Shown in pieces: positions 10,102 to 15,958 of a DNA stretch of 15,958 bases. The translations under genes were made by a program, and so were the position numbers. A model generated the notes under the pieces. That model was not told the DNA's origin. It ran no database searches and saw nothing but the letters and a program-made list of their open reading frames with translations. How positions within the stretch are numbered: the stretch's first letter is position 1; each line of letters starts with the position of its first letter. Origin of the DNA: Geobacter sp. (GTDB lineage: Bacteria > Desulfobacterota > Desulfuromonadia > Geobacterales > Geobacteraceae); contig RPRC01000157.1 in the NCBI GenBank assembly GCA_003857395.1, positions 1-15,958 on the forward strand. The letters are read 5' to 3'.

Positions 10102-10463
10102 AGAAGATACTCATTACTGAGGATTCCTCCGCAACCCGCTCTTTCCTTGCCGCTACCATAGAAGTCATGGCAGGATTCGAAGTTGTCGAGGCCACCAGTG
10201 GATTTGATGCATTGCGTCTATTGCCTCGGGAGCGGGTCGATCTGATTATAACCGATATAAATATGCCCGATATCAACGGGTTGGAACTTATCAGCTACAT
10301 TAGAAACAATCCTAATTATTGTTCGATCCCTCTTTTCATCATCTCCACTGAAAGCAGCGAGAAGGACCGGGAGCGGGGGTTGGCGCTTGGTGCAAACGAA
10401 TATCTGGTGAAACCTTTCTCTCCGGAGAGGTTGCAGCAACTGATTCTTGCCTACATCGGTTAG
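10098..10463 (+). CDS. CheY-like stand-alone response regulator
   Basis: 121 residues, a single receiver domain. All key residues are present: acidic pocket E8/D9, phosphoacceptor D53 (ITDINMPDINGLEL), switch T84 (IISTES) and K105 (LVKPFSPE). The start is GTG 10098, overlapping the previous stop as GTGA, with AGGAG (10088-10092) five nt upstream. With no output domain it should work by binding a partner, as CheY does at a flagellar motor or PilG/PilH-type regulators do with pili. It sits directly upstream of cheA, so the CheA here is the likely phosphodonor. Which output it controls cannot be told from the window, so I give no gene symbol. Confidence 0.93.
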   Translation: MKKILITEDSSATRSFLAATIEVMAGFEVVEATSGFDALRLLPRERVDLIITDINMPDINGLELISYIRNNPNYCSIPLFIISTESSEKDRERGLALGANEYLVKPFSPERLQQLILAYIG

Positions 10464-10546
10464 GATGCCCCGGTTCCGGATGACGCATTGGCGCCGGCAA
10501 TTCCCGCAGGTGGCCAGTGTGCCAGTGAGCCGAATGAAAGGAAACA

Positions 10547-12598
10547 ATGACGGATTACCACGATCCCCTGAGTAAGGCTGCCAATGATTTCCTTGCCGAG
10601 GCCGAGGAAATATTCGACCAACTGAGCGGCGATATCTTGTCACTTGGGGATTCTCTCGGCAATGAGGAGAGAAATCCGGAAACCGTCAATTCGATCTTTC
10701 GAAGCGCGCACTCTCTCAAAGGGCTTGCCGGCATGTTCGGATACAGTGAAATTGCCGAACTGTCCCACAATCTGGAAAGCCTTCTGGACTGCCTGCGTCT
10801 CGGTAAAATAGAGTTGAGTGAGTATAGCCTGGTCGTTCTATTTGATGCGTTAGAGGTTCTTGGCTCCCTCGTCCGTTCCGCAAGTTCCGAATCCGGCGGC
10901 CATGCTGATCTCGCTCCCGTTCTCGAAAGAATCTCCACCTGCATTTCCGGCGCTCGCCTGGAAGCCGCCACGCTTTCTCCAACTGATCTGGGCATTTCGG
11001 AGAAGATTCTCCATGCCCTGACTGAGTACGAGGAGCATCGCCTCAAGGAGAATATCGCCCGGGGAAAATCCCTCTGTCTTATCCATACCTCCTATAGTTT
11101 CGATTCCTTTGATCGGGAACTTGGTGAGTTGCTTGATCTGCTTAAAGGCTTCGGCGAGGTTATCAGCACGCTGCCGAGTGCGGAAGAAGGTCTCGAAAAC
11201 AGCATCGGGTTCGACATACTGTTTGGGGCCACGAAACAGCAGGGGGAGCTTTTCTCATTGCTGGACCTGAAGGGTGCCTCATGTCTCCTGCTTGGAGGTT
11301 TGTCTGCAGGATCAGAGGTGCAATGCGATGGAAATACCGCGCTTCCCAAACAGGAGGGAAGTGCCGACACTGCCATTTCCGAGGGTGAATCATCAACTTT
11401 AACTGCTCGCAGCATCTCCCACTCAATGCGGGTTGATATCTCGAAGCTTGACGACTTGATGAACATCGTCGGCGAACTGATTTTATTCCACGGGACTGTT
11501 GCATCTATCTCGGAAAAATTGCGGAGCCAGGGATTTTCCGGCCTTTCTGTCGAACTTGGTAAAACCGCCAAGGGGATGGAACGCAAACTGAATGAGCTGC
11601 AGAAACGGGTAATGGAAGTTCGAATGGTTCCCGTTGGGCAGCTGTTTGAAAAGATGTCCCGAATTGTGCGGAAAATTTCGCGCGAGCAAGACAAGCTGAT
11701 TGAGTTGAAACTGTCCGGCTCGGATACGGAACTGGACAAGATGATCGTCGAAGACATCGCCGATCCCCTCATGCATATCATTCGGAATTCCATCGATCAC
11801 GGCATCGAAACTCCAGAAGAAAGGAGAGCGAACGGCAAGGATGAGAGGGGCATCATCAGACTCTCTTCCTATCAGAAGGGCAACCACGTTGTCATTGAGG
11901 TCGAGGATGACGGCCGGGGTATCGATCCGGAAAAAATTCTCAAAAAAGCGCTGGAGTTGGGGCTCATCGAGACAGATGCGGGCCTTTCGCAAAAAGAAAT
12001 TCTGGATATTGTCTTCCTGCCCGGCTTTTCCACCGCAGCAGAGATCAGTGATATCTCCGGTCGCGGGGTAGGCATGGATGTTGTCAAAAACAATATCGCC
12101 GCAGTTTCCGGTACGGTAGAGATTGAAAGCAGCCACGGGGAAGGAAGCCGGGTAATCTTAACACTCCCGATAACACTTGCCATCATAAAGGCCTTGCTGG
12201 TGGAAACCTCCGGCCGCACCTACGGCATTCCCATTACTTCGGTACGCGAGACACTTTCCCTTGAAGAGGTGGAGATTTGTACCGTCGAGCGCAAGGAAGT
12301 AATGCAGCTGCGCGACGCAACCCTGCCGCTTCTGCGACTGGAAAAATTTTTCAATTGCCCCCAGTGTGCTGAGTTTTCCGACAGTTCTTATGTCGTGGTT
12401 GTTGGCGAGAAAGAGCGGCGTGTGGGTATCATGGTGAATGATCTTCTTGGACAGCAGGATATCGTCATCAAATCCCTGGGTGATACCTTTAAAAGTGTCA
12501 GGGGCGTAGCTGGGGCTGCGGATCTGGGCGACCAGCGCACCATTCTTATTCTGGATGTGAGCGGAATTGTATCCGAGACGACAAAAGGCGGAGTATAG
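10547..12598 (+). CDS. cheA: Chemotaxis histidine kinase CheA
   Basis: 683-residue class II histidine kinase of a chemosensory array. P1/HPt: residues 5-110 with phosphorylatable H55 in RSAHSLKGLAGM. Residues about 160-250 (EEHRLKENIARG... to ...CLLL) take the place of P2 but do not look like the E. coli CheY-binding P2; a similar segment occurs in other delta-proteobacterial CheA proteins as I recall. A Ser/Gly/Glu-rich linker spans 255-290. Dimerisation domain P3 is about 292-370. The P4 ATPase has the N box (HIIRNSIDHG, N414), G1 DDGRGID (454-460) and G2 GRGVGMD (505-511). The CheW-like P5 is about 540-675 and contains an uncommon CPQC (604-607). No receiver is fused to the C-terminus. The start ATG 10547 has AAGGAAACA just upstream. 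The stop is 2 nt before the ATPase gene. Confidence 0.96.
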   Translation: MTDYHDPLSKAANDFLAEAEEIFDQLSGDILSLGDSLGNEERNPETVNSIFRSAHSLKGLAGMFGYSEIAELSHNLESLLDCLRLGKIELSEYSLVVLFDALEVLGSLVRSASSESGGHADLAPVLERISTCISGARLEAATLSPTDLGISEKILHALTEYEEHRLKENIARGKSLCLIHTSYSFDSFDRELGELLDLLKGFGEVISTLPSAEEGLENSIGFDILFGATKQQGELFSLLDLKGASCLLLGGLSAGSEVQCDGNTALPKQEGSADTAISEGESSTLTARSISHSMRVDISKLDDLMNIVGELILFHGTVASISEKLRSQGFSGLSVELGKTAKGMERKLNELQKRVMEVRMVPVGQLFEKMSRIVRKISREQDKLIELKLSGSDTELDKMIVEDIADPLMHIIRNSIDHGIETPEERRANGKDERGIIRLSSYQKGNHVVIEVEDDGRGIDPEKILKKALELGLIETDAGLSQKEILDIVFLPGFSTAAEISDISGRGVGMDVVKNNIAAVSGTVEIESSHGEGSRVILTLPITLAIIKALLVETSGRTYGIPITSVRETLSLEEVEICTVERKEVMQLRDATLPLLRLEKFFNCPQCAEFSDSSYVVVVGEKERRVGIMVNDLLGQQDIVIKSLGDTFKSVRGVAGAADLGDQRTILILDVSGIVSETTKGGV

Positions 12599-12600
12599 CC

Positions 12601-13401
12601 ATGTATAAGGGTTTCTACGGACTCAGGGAGAAACCGTTCAGCAAGACCCCTGATCCGCGTTTCCTTTTCATGAGCCGCGTACATGAGGAAGCGCTCGCAA
12701 GGCTCCAGTATGCGGTGGAGGAAGTGGACGTGGCGTTGCTCACGGGCGGTATCGGGAGCGGCAAGACAACTATCTCGCGGGCCCTGATGGACAATGTCGG
12801 CGCAAAATACCGGTTCTGCTTCGTCTTTAACCCGATTCTGACTCCGATAGAATTTCTGCGCCTCCTGGCTCGCGACCTCGGCTTGGCCACTCCCGCGGCC
12901 ACAAAGGACGACCTTCTCAAGGAGCTTACCGAGGAAATTTATCGCTGCCATGCCGGGGGTATCGTTCCGGTCATTGTCATAGATGAGGCACAGATGATTC
13001 CCGGCCGGGAGGTTTTTGACGAGATACGTTTATTGACCAATTTCCAGCTTGATGACACGAACCTGCTTTCCGTGATCCTCATGGGACAGCCCGAGTTGCG
13101 CGAAAAGCTTGCCGATCCGGTCTATGAGGCTCTTCGTCAGCGAATCGGTATCCAGTATCACCTGACTTCTCTGGATCTGGAGGAGACACTGGAGTATCTT
13201 GATTTCCGGCTTACTGTTGCAGGGGGAGTACCGGGACTGTTCCTGCCCGATGCGGTTCTCAGGATTTTTGAGCTATCCAGAGGGGTTCCTCGCAGAATCA
13301 ACACGATAGCCACCAATGCCTTGCTGGAAGGTTTTTCTCGTGATTCCGCCCTGATTGATGCCGTGATTATTGACGATTTGAGTCATGAGATTGTTATGTA
13401 G
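12601..13401 (+). CDS. ExeA/GspA-type AAA+ ATPase, soluble short form
   Basis: 266-residue AAA+ ATPase. It begins MYKGFYGLREKPFSKTPDPRFLF, the typical opening of the ExeA/GspA/TniB-like family (FYGL...PF...PDP.FLF). Walker A is GGIGSGKTT (49-57), Walker B VIVIDEAQ (124-131) with D128/E129, sensor 1 region ILMGQPEL (159-166), candidate arginine fingers at R179/R181 (LRQRI) and sensor 2 GVPRRIN (228-234). ExeA itself, which assembles the type II secretion secretin in Aeromonas, carries an added transmembrane segment and peptidoglycan-binding domain. Both are absent, so this is a soluble motor module alone. GGAG (12590-12593) is 7 nt before the ATG, and cheA ends 2 nt upstream, so the two are surely cotranscribed. 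Its role with a chemosensory system is unknown; remodelling of array, pilus or secretion components is a guess. Confidence 0.85.
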   Translation: MYKGFYGLREKPFSKTPDPRFLFMSRVHEEALARLQYAVEEVDVALLTGGIGSGKTTISRALMDNVGAKYRFCFVFNPILTPIEFLRLLARDLGLATPAATKDDLLKELTEEIYRCHAGGIVPVIVIDEAQMIPGREVFDEIRLLTNFQLDDTNLLSVILMGQPELREKLADPVYEALRQRIGIQYHLTSLDLEETLEYLDFRLTVAGGVPGLFLPDAVLRIFELSRGVPRRINTIATNALLEGFSRDSALIDAVIIDDLSHEIVM

Positions 13402-13539
13402 CAAGCATGGTTTTGCTGGAGCCAAGGATATCGAGCCCTTCCCGTAAGGGGCGGGGGGACATGTCTTGCACTTTTAGTCTGTGCTGAATAGGTATTCCGG
13501 ATTTCCTTCAACAGCTAGCCGGTAGTTTGGGAACTGTCC
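13402..13539 (+). other. Gap between ATPase and cheW genes with a small hairpin
   Basis: A stem of GCCCTT (13435-13440) with AAGGG (13446-13450) could form, but no T run follows, so termination is doubtful; it may slow polymerase or protect mRNA. No good promoter boxes were found. The ribosome site of the following gene is weak (GGGA only). Confidence 0.25.
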
Positions 13540-14292
13540 ATGAATCTTGCTGAAATACGAAAAAAAGCTCGTCAGGAAAAGAATGGAGAGTCGCAGCCCA
13601 GCGAATCGGCATCTACTCTGGCTCCCGATTCCCTGCACACTGCCGGGACGGTTGAGCAGGGCACACTTGAAGTGTTTGAAGAGGAAATCTTTTCGGAACC
13701 TTCTAGCGGCGAAGCCGCGGAGTCTTTACTTCCCCTGGAAATTCAGGACGAAGTAGCCGAAACTTTTGACCCTGTGGCGCAAATTCTCGCCGGGCGCCAG
13801 AGCGCGGGGCTGGCATCGGCTGCTATTGACAATCAGCAGCAGGAGTCCACTGAAAACGCAGGAAATTTTCTGAAATATCTCCGCTTCCGTGTTGCGGACG
13901 AGGAGTATGGAGTAAGTCTCCTGGAGATTCGGGAGATTATTAAACCCCGTGACATAACTGAAGTTCCCGGTATGCCTGATTTTGTGGCGGGTGTTCTATC
14001 CTTGCGGGGAATAATAATTCCCGTGTTTAATCTTCGACTTCGTCTTGGTCTCGTGAGGGATACAATTCCCGGTTGCGAACGGATTATTATTGTCAGAAGG
14101 CAAGAGGGGTTGTTCGGTCTGCTCGTTGACGAGGTCTATCAGGTGATCAACCTTTCTACCTTGTCAATCGAGGGTGCGCCAACAGTTCTTGAGGGAATTG
14201 ACAGGGAATTTGTTTCGGGGATTGGCCGTCATGGCAAGCGGATGCTCATACTCCTGGATCTGGAAAAAGTATTGGATATCTCTCTCTGTTGA
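13540..14292 (+). CDS. cheW: CheW with long acidic N-terminal extension
   Basis: 250-residue chemotaxis coupling protein. The CheW fold is residues 109-250: FLKYLRFRVADEEYGVSLLEIREIIKPRDI, then the LRGIIIPVFNLRLRLG loop and LLVDEV (194-199), all standard. The first 108 residues are not part of the domain: a basic helix-like start (MNLAEIRKKARQEK), then about 90 residues rich in Glu, Ser, Ala and Gln and probably disordered. CheW couples CheA to receptors in the array; the extension could tether another partner. The start ATG 13540 has only a weak ribosome site (GGGA at about 13530), but the length of the open frame and the MNLAEIRKKA opening support it. The stop lies just upstream of the second cheW, and both follow the ATPase gene. 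Confidence 0.9.
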   Translation: MNLAEIRKKARQEKNGESQPSESASTLAPDSLHTAGTVEQGTLEVFEEEIFSEPSSGEAAESLLPLEIQDEVAETFDPVAQILAGRQSAGLASAAIDNQQQESTENAGNFLKYLRFRVADEEYGVSLLEIREIIKPRDITEVPGMPDFVAGVLSLRGIIIPVFNLRLRLGLVRDTIPGCERIIIVRRQEGLFGLLVDEVYQVINLSTLSIEGAPTVLEGIDREFVSGIGRHGKRMLILLDLEKVLDISLC

Positions 14293-14390
14293 GGCATGCA
14301 GCCCAGAGAGGGAATGACGTCGGTCAACATCGACGTCTGGGGCAGTTTTCAGGGACCGGTTGTACAGGGGGAGTCCTTTTGGATAGGGAT

Positions 14391-14861
14391 ATGCAAGAAG
14401 TCAAGGTTCTCTGCTTTCGTCTGGGCCGAAACACCTATGCCCTTGACATTATGCGGGTCAGGGAGATTGTCAAGCCGCAGAAACTCTCCGGACTTCCCGA
14501 GGCGTCTTCTTTTGTGGAAGGTGTTATTAATCTTCGTGGCGCCATCATTCCGGTAGTGGATCTGCGAAAAAAGTTCGGTTTTTCGGAAAACGGCTACAGT
14601 GGAGAATGCAGGCTTCTGATAACGGTAGTTGCCGGTCAGCTTGTCGGCCTGATCGTCGATGCCGTAACCGAAGTGGTTACCATCCCGATTCGGGATCTCA
14701 GGCCACCACCGTCGGTGGTCAAGGTTGCTGGATACCGTTACCTGCTAGGTGTTTGCCTGGTGAAAGAGGTAATGGTCATGCTGGTGAATCTGGATGCAAT
14801 TTTCGGTAATGCCGTGCCACGCGGATTGCCCGGTTTAAGAGCCGAAGCAGGTAAAATCTAA
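14391..14861 (+). CDS. cheW: CheW, short canonical form
   Basis: 156-residue CheW consisting of the domain alone: EVKVLCFRLGRNTYALDIMRVREIVKP at the start, FVEGVINLRG and IIPVVDLRKKFG in the middle, VGLIVDAVTEVV near residue 86. The likely start is ATG 14391. A TTG at 14379 is a real rival because GGGGGAG (14367-14373) lies 5 nt before it; that would add four residues (MDRD). The frame stays open back to 14289 but the added residues do not look like protein. It differs clearly in sequence from the CheW upstream (for example the CheW core loops and C-terminus), so the pair is not a recent duplication. Two coupling proteins for one CheA may serve different receptors or different array positions (inference). 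Confidence 0.92.
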   Translation: MQEVKVLCFRLGRNTYALDIMRVREIVKPQKLSGLPEASSFVEGVINLRGAIIPVVDLRKKFGFSENGYSGECRLLITVVAGQLVGLIVDAVTEVVTIPIRDLRPPPSVVKVAGYRYLLGVCLVKEVMVMLVNLDAIFGNAVPRGLPGLRAEAGKI

Positions 14862-14864
14862 GTT

Positions 14865-14894
14865 GTTTCCATCCGGAACCTCCGGATGTGAAAC
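14865..14894 (+). terminator. Strong hairpin after the second cheW
   Basis: Perfect 8-bp stem CATCCGGA (14870-14877) and TCCGGATG (14881-14888) with loop ACC, extended by GTTTC/GAAAC (14865-14869, 14890-14894) around one bulged T. The tail is TATTGGTTTTC, with only four T in a row and some distance away, so termination may be partial. It could equally be an mRNA-stability or attenuation structure. Confidence 0.4.
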
Positions 14895-14908
14895 TATTGG
14901 TTTTCAAT

Positions 14909-15091
14909 GTGGAAACGAGGAATTTTTTGTCCTGGCAAGAAACTTTTGCTTGCAAAAGTTGACAGCGAAGGCTGCCCACAGGGCGAGCCCTCCGGGCGAG
15001 TCAAAATCAAGGGGTTGCGCGGAGGCGTACACAGGTACGCCGCACAAGCAAGCCAGCGGATTGACACAGCCAGGGCGAAAAAGTACCGTTT
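14909..15091 (+). repeat. Structured intergenic element, probably a dispersed repeat
   Basis: A run of about 180 nt rich in short inverted repeats. AACTTTTGC (14941-14949) pairs with GCAAAAGTT (14952-14960). GGCGTAC (15024-15030) pairs perfectly with GTACGCC (15035-15041) across loop ACAG. GGGCGAG occurs twice, at about 14981 and 14994. The part around GCGGAGGCGTAC...GTACGCCGCACAAGCAAGCC resembles intergenic sequence that I recall recurring in Geobacter genomes; this is memory, not a search. The reading frames through it look like the spurious small proteins such repeats produce. Only one copy is in the window, so repetition itself cannot be shown here. Confidence 0.45.
15061..15089 (+). promoter_or_regulatory. 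Possible promoter for the zinc-ribbon receiver gene
   Basis: Perfect -35 TTGACA (15061-15066), 17-nt spacer, weak -10 TACCGT (15084-15089). It lies at the end of the repeat-like element and about 40 nt before the next gene. If real, the last gene has its own transcription start besides read-through from the cheW genes. Confidence 0.3.
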
Positions 15092-15129
15092 CCGGATGAA
15101 AACTAAGTTGAAAGAGTGAAAGGACTTCC

Positions 15130-15958
15130 ATGCTGCTGGGTTGCCCCACATGCAAGACGCGATACAGGCTTGACGATTCAAAGATTCGGGCGGACGGAAT
15201 CCACCTGCAATGTTGCCGATGCCGCACAGTCTTCCGCGTTGCCGGGAAAACAACTCCGCAAGTTCGCACGGTACCCGAGAGGGCTCCCGAGCAGGCTGAA
15301 AAAGCTGTTACGGTGGTCGTGGCTAACGAGAGCCCTGATTTCTGTGCCTCAGTCGCCCACATTCTTGAATCTGAACCTTTTACGGTGCTGTGCTGTCATG
15401 ATGGCAGAGAGGCCATGGCTTTGATCGAAAAGCTTCTCCCAGATGTGGTCCTTCTCGATGTCGCTCTGCCTACCCTCTATGGTTTCGAGATCTGCGATAG
15501 AATCAGGAACACACCTGCGCTCTCCACTGTTAAAACGATTCTCATTGCTTCCATCTACGATAAAACCCGCTACAAAAGGGAGCCCCAGTCGTTGTACGGA
15601 GCGGATGATTACATCGAGAAGCACCATATACCCGACGCCTTGTCAGCCAAGATATACCGACTCGTGTTCGGGCAGGAACCCGTTGATCAGGATCTGGAGG
15701 GCATCACATCCACCGAAGAGGAAAAATCGACTGATCTCGAACACATTTCAGAGCAGGAGCTGCTGGATCAGGAGCTGGTCCGGGAAGAGCTTCGCCGGGA
15801 CGAGGAGGCTAAAACGAGTTCATGCGAGAGTCTGCAATTGTCGGATGCGCACAATAAGGCCCGGCGTCTTGCCCGCATTATTGTGACGGATATTGCGCTC
15901 TACAACCAGAAGAAGGTTGAGGAGGGGGTCAGAAACGGAACCTTCTACGAACTTTTTG
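15130..15958 (+). CDS. Zinc-ribbon receiver protein (runs off window end)
   Basis: 276 codons are visible, with no stop before the window ends. ATG 15130 has AAAGGA five nt upstream. Residues 1-40 form an MJ0042-type zinc ribbon: CPTC (C5, C8) and C28/C31 around LDDSKIRADGIHL. Residues about 60-180 are a receiver domain with phosphoacceptor D110 in VLLDVALPTLYGFE and K164, but the acidic pocket usually DD reads N66-E67 and the lysine is followed by His rather than Pro. Residues 185-235 are a Glu-rich linker. Residues 240-276 read AHNKARRLARIIVTDIALYN...VEEG...GTFYE; this pattern recurs at the ends of assorted delta-proteobacterial proteins in my recollection and has no known function. No DNA-binding domain is seen so far. 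The position after two cheW genes suggests it is another target of the CheA. Confidence 0.85.
   Translation, partial: MLLGCPTCKTRYRLDDSKIRADGIHLQCCRCRTVFRVAGKTTPQVRTVPERAPEQAEKAVTVVVANESPDFCASVAHILESEPFTVLCCHDGREAMALIEKLLPDVVLLDVALPTLYGFEICDRIRNTPALSTVKTILIASIYDKTRYKREPQSLYGADDYIEKHHIPDALSAKIYRLVFGQEPVDQDLEGITSTEEEKSTDLEHISEQELLDQELVREELRRDEEAKTSSCESLQLSDAHNKARRLARIIVTDIALYNQKKVEEGVRNGTFYELF

Noticed and set aside
14863..15119. Two overlapping plus-strand frames of 70-78 codons (one starting 14907, MWKRGIFCPGKK...)
   Set aside because: They run through the inverted-repeat element, have several competing frames on both strands, and look like the spurious small proteins that non-coding repeats give.

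Overview
The window looks like chromosome of a Geobacter-type bacterium (Desulfuromonadota/Geobacterales). This is inferred from moderate-to-high GC, from the gene order tmk-holB-ricT-metG back to back with rnc-(radical SAM)-era-der, and from a chemosensory operon whose parts (PATAN/DUF4388 receiver protein, stand-alone receiver, CheA, ExeA-type ATPase, two CheW proteins, zinc-ribbon receiver protein) are of a kind common in that group. No rRNA, tRNA, CRISPR array, phage or transposase gene was seen.

Left arm, minus strand (1-3961): tmk, holB, ricT and metG, transcribed leftward. tmk makes dTDP, holB encodes the clamp-loader delta' subunit, ricT encodes a PSP1-domain Fe-S protein, and metG (cut by the window edge after 400 codons) charges tRNA-Met. 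A strong sigma70-like promoter reads into tmk at 4026-3998. Genes are tightly packed (3-nt gap, 4-nt overlap) except for about 200 nt between holB and ricT.

Middle, plus strand (4056-8277): a divergent promoter at 4056-4085 reads into rnc, an Elp3/HemN-like radical SAM gene, era and der. These serve RNA processing and 30S/50S ribosome assembly, apart from the radical SAM enzyme, whose substrate is unknown. The radical SAM gene has no ATG, GTG or TTG before its iron-sulfur motif. The best-placed start is an ATA inside an ATAA overlap with the rnc stop. A GC-rich hairpin followed by seven T closes this block at about 8277.

Right arm, plus strand (8419 to the end): a chemosensory operon. In order it holds a PATAN-receiver-GAF-like protein, a CheY-like receiver (4-nt overlap), CheA with HPt but no fused receiver, an AAA+ ATPase of the ExeA/GspA type without the membrane and peptidoglycan-binding parts, a CheW with a 108-residue acidic N-terminal extension, and a short CheW. 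Then come about 270 nt of structured, probably repeated, intergenic DNA and a zinc-ribbon/receiver protein that runs off the window. No chemoreceptor, CheR, CheB, CheC, CheD or CheX is present inside the window. The likely scheme is that CheA, coupled through the CheW proteins, phosphorylates several receiver proteins rather than one CheY. The output is not visible here. The unusual members (PATAN protein, soluble ExeA-type ATPase, zinc-ribbon receiver) are the best candidates for undescribed biology in the window.
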